Shown piece after piece: positions 56,701 to 64,000 of a stretch of DNA of 64,000 bases. The DNA lies in contig CM063114.1 of NCBI GenBank assembly GCA_031841125.1, positions 34,803,574 through 34,867,573 of the forward strand. The letters are read 5' to 3'. Position 1 is the first letter of the stretch, and each line of letters opens with the position of its first letter. A model generated the notes under the pieces. It was given only the letters and a program-made list of their open reading frames with translations. It had not been told where the DNA came from and made no database searches. A program made the position numbers and the translations under genes. The stretch is from Acanthococcus lagerstroemiae (Eukaryota > Arthropoda > Insecta > Hemiptera > Eriococcidae).

Positions 56701-59700
56701 CAGGAAGTTTTACACCCGAAGATAAGCAACTTGACTTATCAAATAGCCCGAAGGTTGCTGCTTCTTTTCTAATTTGCTCTCAACCCGAGCCCTGATATCC
56801 GCCCTATTGAGCATTACCTCAGGCACGTCAGGGGAGGCTGTTAGGGCTGTCTTAGCTCTCTTCCCTTCTGGCTGAAAACCCGACCTAGGTCGAAATCTGG
56901 CGAGTTGCTACGTGGACTCGACCCCGGGACCTCCGAATTCCGAGATCAACGCGCTATCCACTCGGCTAACCAGATCCCCCTGATGGCTACTTCTAGTGGA
57001 AAAGTAAAATTTGATATACCTTCGCGTTGTCAGATAAATAACAGTCGTTAGTAATTACATGATGCACACCCTGAAGAACACGAACGTGAAACCCAATCCC
57101 ACAAGTACAAGAAAAATGTGCAGTTAAAAGCAAAACTGAACGCGGAACCCGATAAAAATCGATCTGGTTCGAAATCTCTAGTTTCTTTGTTATTCAGACA
57201 ACATTTAGAGTCGAGTATAAAAAAAACTGAGCTCAAATATATAGCTACACAACATTTTTATAAGTGTGCGGTGAAGAACATTCGCGTTGGTACAATTCAT
57301 ATTCGACTTTTTTCATACTTGACTTGAGTCTTCATGTGTACATCCATTCGCTTCATTCTAAGTGTTTCGAATGTCCATACATTTCGCATTTACCTACTTG
57401 CATTTAGAAGTTCAAAACGTAATTGTATGTTCGGATTCATTTCCCGTAAACGACAGTCTAAGCGAGTAATTCCTTTTTTAACTCGAGCATTTATTATAGA
57501 TTTTACCAATAATTTTGCGTACAGTGCGTACACACAAGTAATATATTGCTCTGTATTTTTTGTTGTGGTCTATAGAGCTTTTAATTGGCAATCTCCGGCG
57601 TACGCGCATCTGCCTTTGCTGTTGAATGAAGACGGCACAAAGTTGTCGAAAAGGCACGGCGACATGACGGTTGAAAATTACCGGAAAAACGGAATATATC
57701 CGCAAGCTTTAGTCAATTTTCTAACAATTTGCGGTGGAGGCTTCGTAAAAGATGGAGAAGTCGATACCAGTCAGTTGAAAAGTATGCAAGAATTAACGGA
57801 AAGGGTAAGCGTATTCGAAATCGCAGTTTTATTCTGCGGTTTGGATGTACAAGCGCATAGAGAAACGCATACGTTGTGCGTACGGTGTAAGGTAGGGTAG
57901 GATGTGGGTACGGCACGTACTTGTACTCGTAATAACTGGTGTGGCGGGACGTATGGCGATGCACGCATGCCAAAGTGGCCCCGAAAACTACCCTTTCGAG
58001 TATCGCATTAGTGGTCTGAGGGACTCGTAATAACTACGTAGAAAGTTAATGTAAATTCTTCGCTAATAGCCGTGTTAACATCTAGGTGGAACTCCGTAAC
58101 CAACACACAATAAAGTCTGAGGAGAAAAGACCTAAAATTAGTTTATTTAGTTACCTTATCTGAGGCTTTTCCTATGTTCTTTCCGGTATTTTGCCGGTAA
58201 CGTATCGGGCGATATTTATGTATTCGTAGACTTGTACATTGATCAATTCCATCGAATTTCATGTTTGGCTTGCCAATGCTGTTTTCTAGTTTTCACTCCA
58301 TGCTATGAATGTGAACAACTGTCCGTTACCGCTTGAGAGGCTGAAACTTCTTAATAGGGCAGAATTCAAGCGATTAATGTCCCAGGAGAACAGTTCGAAG
58401 GAATTGGCGAATCACCTCCGAAAATTAGTCGCCAATAATTTTCCCGAGTAAAAAACAGTTTCATTAATTATTTGTAAGGCAGAGTTATGCGTTCGCCGTA
58501 TAACTAACAAAGCCGTGTGTCGACGCTTCTGACTTCCGTATAGGCAGCGACACTAGCAGAGATTACTACTGCATATATTGATTTCGTTGCTCTACGCTCG
58601 TAGATTTCTCGATAGTTTCTTGTGTTAGATTGTGCGCTTTGGCTTATTTGCATGTCGAACTCGAAATTAAAAGAATGGTTGCTGTCGAGGAAGACGATCT
58701 CGAATCCCGACTGATCGGAACAAAAGACTACGAGAAGTTGAGCTTCCGCAGGGCTTTCCGTCGCGATAATCTGATCATTTTCGTCGCGCAAATTTATGTT
58801 TGAAAGTACAAACGCGTTTGTAATTGCCAGTTTGCCTTTTTTTTAAACAGAATCCAGTTACGAGCAGTCTTGAGCGACGTGAGGCTAGAACAGGTGCTAC
58901 GGTGGAGTGCAGACAATAATCGGATAAGTTCGCTGAATGATCTTGTCGCGCCTGAGTTCAGTTTCTTGTGGATTCAGCCTCCTGAATTGCCGATATTGAA
59001 ACATAGTCTCAAACTTTTTGGTACTATAACGTCTTATATTTTTTCCCCCTTTCCTCTTCATACAAGGCATGTATATTATTATCGTTAGACAGCACGAGTG
59101 AAGTGGAAGATTTGTATTCTTTGAATTCGCGTTTCGTCGGTATCTATTTTCAATCCATTAACGTTTTTCGTCGTCTTCCGAAAATATTACGATAGTTGCT
59201 TCGCGTTCGAGGGAGTCGAGGTGTCCTGTTTATGATACTGTTACAGACTCGTCGAAAATGATTGATAGTCAGACTGTTGTCCCACCTGTGAGACCAGCCA
59301 ACACCCCCTTGTAGCCTTGATTTACAAGGTACATATCCATTATGAAACTCCCAATTTTTCAATTTTTTCAGGCGCATTGAGTGCATTGATAATGGACGTA
59401 GAAAATTTCAACTCACTGGATGGTAAAATGCTTGACTCGTATTTCAAACATTATGCAAAAGAGAAGCAGCTCAAGTATTCCGAGCTGATGAAGTTTCTCA
59501 GATCTTGTCTAAGTGGACTTAAAGTACGTATTTTTCGGTATTTCTTCATGCTTCTGTCTTTCTGTGACTAATATTTGACATGCTTGAACAGTGGAGAGGC
59601 AGGCCCACCACAATAAATTGTCTGTCTACCAGCCTTGAGGGACTTCTCCATTCAATAAACAACAAAACAACTGGCGGCTTAAAATTTAAAAAAAAAAATC

Positions 59701-62633
59701 GAAAGATTTTAATTTTTTCAGAATCCGAGATTTTGTTTTTGAAAATGCTCTCCTAATCTGAATTTGCGAATTTTTCAATTTTTTAAATAATGACCTATGG
59801 GTGGGTCCACGGTACAATGGGTAGGTCTAATGCATTCGACATTGACGCGTCAAATGGACGTTTATATAAATTTTGTCGAATTTTATTGGAATATGGAATT
59901 CCTAGACTAACCGAAAAGGGGAGCTGGGATGGGTATCGTTCGTTCGTACTCTTATCACTAGGGATTCCAAAACTATGCTCTGAAAAGGGGTCAAATATGC
60001 GCTTAACAAATATGCTAAGATATTCCTTAAAAATTCCGTAATATGCCAAAATATTCTCTCTCAAAATAGTAATATCATTGGTATCTTTTGAAAGGGGAAA
60101 TTCAGAGAGAACAGATGAGAATCACTAGATCAGGAGATCACTTATCCGAAATCAGTCCAAATCTGGAATAAAAAATAAAGTTGGTAGTATGCAAAAGAAA
60201 ATTGTCATAAAGTAGTCGGGCAAAAAAATTTTTTTTTTTGTAGGCAATAACTGAATACATCTAATTCTGTTCTAAATGGGTAGCGAGCATACCCGTGCGA
60301 AGTTCACAGAGTCTTACATAAATCCGATTGTCGATTAATTGGCCAAATAAACGCTGTTGAACAAAAAGGACTCAAGTGACAAAATCTGTTTTCCGAGAAA
60401 ACGTAACATTAAAAGCCAATGAATAAACGTCGGCTTACGGACATAGCGTTTACTGATAAGCTTTTTTCAACGTGGGTAGACATTTTTGAATTGGGGACCC
60501 AGTTTTGAAAAATTCTACTTTTTACGCTCTTTCCAACGATATTAATAACTCATTTTGTCAACAAATGTTGCTGAATCCTTTTTGCTGAACAGCGTCCAAA
60601 TACGGAGTTTCCGAGTTGCGTCCCAGTAAAAGGGAACCTGTACGAATTGCGTCCCATATTTTTGAATCAATGTTGTAATTGCGTCCCGGTTTTCTGGAAC
60701 AAGAGCGTAATTGCGTCCCGGCTCTTATGCAGGGAGCTCGAAAAGTCTGGCCCAATACTACCATCAGCTGCTGCCGCTTCCACTTAGGCCAAGCCTGGTA
60801 CCGGAAGATGAAAATCTATGTTTAAAGAATGTATACACCAGCGCCACGGAGGAGGGATCATACTTGCGGGCATATTTTGGCTTACTCTTTCTGCGCCCAG
60901 AAGTTGTCGAAGAATTTTTCGTTGACGAAATGATGGCTTGTCTTCCCCTTCATCCGCAAATTCAAGATTTCACAGACTATGTTATGGAAACGTACATCAT
61001 CCCAGGCTGCTAATTTCATCCATCATTGTGGGCTCACTTCTCTTCAACAACCATCAGGACGACTAATGCGTGTGAAGCTTACCACTCACGGCTAAATGGT
61101 ATGTCTTACCACTCGCATCCAAATGTGTACATACTCGTCAACGCGCTACTTGAATGGTAAGATATGAACTATGTGAAAATACGCTCCACTCATCCCTTAG
61201 GAAGACGCGATTCAAAGGCAGATTTCATTAAGGAAGCTATGACACAACTGACGAAAGCAGAAATTATTTCGTACGAGTATGTTAAACGAATGTCGAGGAA
61301 GTTCCAACCTCCTCACATTAATTAAAAAGCAACCTGCATTTTTAACCACACCCGCAAACTTAGCAGCCAGTCTCAAGTCTGGTGACGTGGGAAGGAAAAT
61401 GCGGGACCCAATTCAACCAAAGTATGGGACACAATTACCCCGTCGTTTCAAAAACACGGGACGCAATTTGGTCATCTCTTACAGGCGGCCTTCCAATTCG
61501 GGACGCAACTCGGACTCACCCTCTGAATAATGATAGCACCGGGCAGATACTAACTTTTAAATGCTCGAGCGTTTCATGCATTTGTTCCGAGGAGTAAGTT
61601 AGTGTTCTCCAAATACCAAACATTTGTTCAGAAGCATTTCAAGTATTTATTGATTCAGGTCTGAATTGATGAGTTGATCCTTGATTCTGAAATGACGTAG
61701 TAGTGATTTAATTAGTGTGAAATGAGTTATAGTCAATTTTTGAACATTGCAAGTAGATTCTAGTCAATAACACTATACAACAGCATAAAGAAAAACAATG
61801 GGGTAAGATAATATGATTTCCGCTATATTTTGAATGCTGAATACAACGGCGTTAACCATTTTTCTTGAGAACCTCTCGTTTTCCATATTGAAAGTTGAGA
61901 TTTCATTAAATTTTTTCATTTCTCCTTTTTGTCATCTACGAATGGCTGCACTGATAGGTACCGATAACAATACTGAACACGCATAGTTGCCTAATTGGAC
62001 GCTATTCAGCAAAAGAAAACCAACCAACATATTTGTAAACAAAATGAGTATTAGTATCGTTGGAAAGAGTGTAAGAAGTAGAATTTTTCAACATAGGGCC
62101 CCCCATTCAAAATAATGTGTACTTACGTTGAGAAAAGCTTATCAGTAAACGCTATGTCATATGTGTAGTTTCTACATGGCTCTTGAACTTCGAATCACGT
62201 GTTCTCAAAAAGCAGATTTTTGTGGGTTAGTTCCCTTTTGTTGAACAGCGTCCAATTAAGGGTGAAAATTTCTTGAAACTGATTCTTCTCGTTTAAAACT
62301 TCAAATTATTGCTACTAAAATATTTGTGCGTCAAGGCTAATCCATGCTCCCCATGCGAGAGTATACCAACTCTATTGATATTTGTCATTTCTATTATGTT
62401 GCGTGCAATAGTGTTAGTATGTAAAACAGAATGCTACAGCAATGCTACATCATACTGTTCATTCTATTCATGATATTTACCTAGAGTCAATATATAATAT
62501 TATGTATGCATTATTAAAGGCTGGACCAAGTGTTGCTGAAATGTTCATTCTACTTGGAAAAGAAGAAGGTTTGCAGAGATTGAGGCGGGCTCAAAAACTA
62601 CAACCACTGCATTCTGCTACAGACAACACTTAG
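53714..62633 (+). CDS. EARS2: Mitochondrial glutamyl-tRNA synthetase, 9 exons
   Basis: Coding exons: 53714-53894, 54016-54250, 54372-54567, 55655-55869, 57576-57804, 58290-58447, 58851-59020, 59372-59523, 62520-62633. Phases close to 549 aa. This class I synthetase charges mitochondrial tRNA with glutamate. The basic N-terminus (about 28 residues, [15 protein letters not shown]) fits a mitochondrial presequence. [20 protein letters not shown] at 53-72 holds the HIGH-type signature. Also present are [32 protein letters not shown] and the KMSKS-type KLSKRHGD (KLSKR at 298-302). The C-terminal tRNA anticodon-binding region spans exons 6-9. Most introns are clean GT-AG; the exon 9 acceptor is the weakest, with a poor pyrimidine tract, but [15 protein letters not shown] matches the family ending. 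Introns 4, 5 and 8 host transposons. Confidence 0.96.
55048..55516. mobile_element. hAT-like non-autonomous element, 469 bp, EARS2 intron 3
   Basis: Inverted ends share GACATTA, TACTACTA and TCTAACTTC-type blocks over about 35 bp. The flanks are a perfect 8-bp duplication CGGAAAAC (55040-55047 and 55517-55524). No coding capacity. Confidence 0.85.
56750..56980 (-). mobile_element. tRNA-derived SINE in EARS2 intron 4
   Basis: On the minus strand, GGGGATCTGGTTAGCCGAG opens a tRNA-like head; the A box TTAGCCGAGTGG is at 56958-56969 and the B box GGGTCGAGTCC at 56914-56924. A unique body with AGAGAGCTAAGACAGCCC and CTGACGTGCCTGAGG follows. The 3' end near 56750 is approximate. The acceptor stem does not close, so it is not scored as a tRNA gene. 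Confidence 0.65.
57938..58022 (-). mobile_element. 85-bp retroposon with 13-bp target duplication, EARS2 intron 5
   Basis: Flanked by ACTCGTAATAACT at 57925-57937 and 58023-58035. The body matches 33926-34023 in reverse complement, with an internal gap. It contains CGAAAGGGTAGTT and GGCCACTTTGGCATGC. A 13-bp duplication and small size fit LINE-mediated retroposition of a small RNA; the RNA is not identified. Confidence 0.7.
60439..60597. mobile_element. GGACGCT-family MITE, copy 3, EARS2 intron 8
   Basis: Same subfamily as 32767-32929, with the AGCCAATGAATAA lead-in from about 60412. It ends in TTTTTGCTGAACAGCGTCC, and 12 bases later the MULE-like element begins. Confidence 0.72.
60610..61514. 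mobile_element. MULE-like element with four inverted GGGACGCAATT-type sites at each end
   Basis: Exact 15-bp termini TCCGAGTTGCGTCCC and complement. Left sites at 60615, 60645, 60678 and 60709 read TTGCGTCCC; right sites at 61403, 61426, 61458 and 61499 read GGGAC(G/A/C)CAA. Site spacing is about 23-41 bp on both sides. A decayed transposase segment fills the centre. Confidence 0.82.
60711..61325 (+). pseudogene. MULE-like transposase C-terminal fragment
   Basis: The first frame (60711-61013) has [27 protein letters not shown] and [10 protein letters not shown]. Shifted frames continue with [17 protein letters not shown] and [20 protein letters not shown], followed by [12 protein letters not shown]. 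This order resembles the C-terminal region after the catalytic core in insect MULE transposases. The DDE core itself is missing, so this is a fragment inside a shortened element. Assignment is by pattern only. Confidence 0.6.
61994..62256. mobile_element. GGACGCT-family MITE, copy 4, complete, EARS2 intron 8
   Basis: 263 bp with inverted ends ATTGGACGCTATTCAGCAAA and the complement of ATTGGACGCTGTTCAACAAA. A TA flanks each side (61992-61993, 62257-62258), consistent with a Tc1/mariner-type origin. It is the best-preserved copy in the window and is inverted relative to copy 1. Confidence 0.87.
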
Positions 62634-63229
62634 TCGTTATGTATATATATTTTATTTATTTATTTATTTTTTTCTTTGTTCTGTTCTACAAAAAAATGTT
62701 ACAACCTTTTATCGTCTGAGTAAATGATCAATTACATTGAAAACAAAAATAGTTTCATTTCTTTTCGTGAGAAAATTCTAGAATGTGACGGATGTAATGT
62801 CAACAATTTATTATAAATTTTAAACCCTGATGTCAGCAGTACGTAGGTATTATACCTGATTTTGGCTCACATTTTTTCCTCCCCTAGTCGATGCCTATTC
62901 ATTAAATTTTCATAAAAATTAACTCAAAATCAGTAAAAGCATTTTTTTTTTCAACGAATTTGTTCTCTTCAATGAGTTCAACCGCCCATTTTTCATCGAT
63001 TTCTCATCTTTTATAATTGCGAAAATCACGGGGGGGGGGGTAAATCCATAAAAATGTGGGCCGGGGAGGGGATTCCTCCAGCGTTTTCCCCCTTTTTTTT
63101 CTTCTAAATTATAATTATTAAATAAAATTAACTTCTTACTTTTCCAGGTAATATTTCCGGAAATATATCCAAGGCACATCTCTACAGAGAAGCCGGAAGT
63201 TTTGCAGTCTTAAGATAATTTTGAGATGC

Positions 63230-63440
63230 CAGAAGTTGGAAGCTGAAAGTTTTTTAGCTTCAGCAAACACCCTCTTACTACCTCGCTATTCGCGAGGTAG
63301 CTTGTTTGAGCCAGTGCATTGCAGCTAAAAATTTTAGCTTCGGCTTTCGGCTTAAACTTTTGACCTTGAAAAATACGGATTTGGCTTTCTGCTTTCGGCA
63401 TTTAAGAAAAATTCGGCTGGCATTCGGCTTTTTGGCTTCT
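63230..63440. repeat. Degenerate GGCTTTCGGCTT-type repeat tract
   Basis: Irregular repeats of TTCGGCTT, TTTTTGGCTTC and TTTAGCTTC with no fixed period, plus a short perfect hairpin with arms CTACCTCGC near 63278. Confidence 0.5.
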
Positions 63441-63631
63441 TTAATCTTTACTGATAAAAATACTTAATTCCTGTTTCCCAATACCCAAAAGCCAAAACAT
63501 GTTATAGTAAAAAATAATGTTGCTGATATTTTGAACTGAAATTTGCCGTCAACTTGACACCTGAGCTGAGGTCTTAAGGTGTAAGAAGGGAAAATGCAGT
63601 TCTCAAAAATATCACACACAAGGAAAAATCT

Positions 63632-63737
63632 GGGATGGCAAACAAAACGAAACGAAACAACGAAATAACGATTGATTTTTGTCTAAAATATTGAAACAAA
63701 ATAACGAAACGAAAAAAAAAGTTTTGTTTGCCCTCCC
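63632..63737. mobile_element. 106-bp MITE (GGGATGGCAAAC ends), complete copy
   Basis: Ends GGGATGGCAAACAAAACG and CGTTTT-type GTTTTGTTTGCCCTCCC are inverted. The interior repeats AACGAAA units. Related partial copies are at 52862-52934 and 63894-64000. Confidence 0.75.
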
Positions 63738-63759
63738 TAGTTTTCTGATTTGTGATTTT

Positions 63760-63829
63760 TAGGGTCGGCTACTAGTAGCCGAGCCTATTGCAACCACTTT
63801 CTAGGGTCGGGTACTAGTAGCCGAGCCTA
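63760..63829. repeat. Two tandem 28-bp palindromes
   Basis: 63760-63787 and 63802-63829 each begin TAGGGTCGG and end AGTAGCCGAGCCTA, near-perfect palindromes centred on ACTAGT, repeated with a 42-bp period. Confidence 0.8.
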
Positions 63830-63893
63830 ATGTAATCAAAATTTCATTTCTTTTCCCGGGTGAGTTGAGTCAGGGTGAGTTCAGTAAATAGCG

Positions 63894-64000
63894 GGGATAG
63901 CAAACAAACGAAACGAAATTACGAAATATTAATTCGTGTCAAAAATATTGAAACGAAAAAAAAAAAAAAAAAAAAAAAAAAAGCTTTCGCAGCAGCGAAA
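63894..64000. mobile_element. GGGATAGCAAAC-family MITE, cut by the window end
   Basis: Starts GGGATAGCAAACAAACGAAA and follows the complete copy at 63632 until an A-run of about 25 bases near 63957-63982, after which it diverges. Confidence 0.55.

Larger units (their letters stand above)
62634..64000. other. EARS2 3' flank to the window end
   Basis: No gene seen. An (ATTT)n stretch follows the stop at about 62651-62670, and AATAAA at 63121-63126 is a possible poly(A) signal. A palindrome (CTACCTCGC and GCGAGGTAG) lies at about 63278-63301, inside a degenerate GCTTTCGGCTT-rich tract at 63230-63440. Two palindromes occur at 63760-63829 and MITE copies at 63632-63737 and 63894 onward. Confidence 0.5.

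Noticed and set aside
56905..56980. Possible functional tRNA gene
   Set aside because: A and B boxes are present, but the acceptor stem does not pair and a non-tRNA body follows, so a SINE is more likely.
62442..62519. Reading upstream of EARS2 exon 9 (from the ATG at 62442) as coding
   Set aside because: Family alignment begins at the GPSVAEM segment; the upstream residues do not match, and an AG acceptor at 62518-62519 restores the phase.

Overview
This window is eukaryotic nuclear DNA from an animal, most likely an arthropod (insect). Four split genes with GT-AG introns are embedded in repeat-rich DNA, and each encodes a protein with clear metazoan orthology. I cannot fix the species; the mix of RTE-like and other non-LTR retrotransposons, Tc1-like, MULE-like and hAT-like elements and tRNA-derived SINE heads fits many insects (a hemipteran is possible, low confidence). 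There is no operon, CRISPR array or plasmid/phage feature.

Layout. (1) 1674-4927, + strand: DESI2/PPPDE-family isopeptidase, 5 exons, 170 aa. (2) 9195-20410, + strand: XPR1-type SPX-EXS phosphate exporter, 10 exons, 662 aa, with an RTE-like retrotransposon in intron 4 and a stack of inverted-repeat elements in intron 5. (3) 34903-49274, - strand: UDP-glucose 6-dehydrogenase (UGDH/sugarless), 9 exons, 487 aa, with a nested Tc1-like element in its terminal intron and a second non-LTR retrotransposon in intron 6. (4) 53714-62633, + strand: mitochondrial glutamyl-tRNA synthetase (EARS2), 9 exons, 549 aa, with MITEs, SINEs and a MULE-like fragment in its introns. For every gene the exon phases close exactly and the catalytic or signature residues are present, so all four look intact.

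XPR1 and UGDH converge on a 14.5-kb intergenic region dominated by a ~7.3-kb satellite array (monomer about 271 bp). Parts of that array read as a failed consensus: pure homopolymer runs at 28.2-28.7 kb and a shorter patch at 22.7-22.8 kb. UGDH and EARS2 diverge from a 4.4-kb MITE-rich intergenic region; a CRE palindrome and a 17-bp hairpin lie upstream of EARS2.

The genes do not form a pathway. Their jobs are protein deSUMOylation/deubiquitination, phosphate export, UDP-glucuronate synthesis and mitochondrial tRNA charging. The less ordinary content is the mobile DNA: a 1.17-kb TIR element with repeated GTCC-TTCAACGTGGAC sites, a 0.9-kb MULE-like element with four GGGACGCAATT-type sites at each end, nested inverted-repeat elements, two elements with perfect 8-bp target duplications, and an 85-bp retroposon with a 13-bp target duplication. 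I did not find a new biochemical system.
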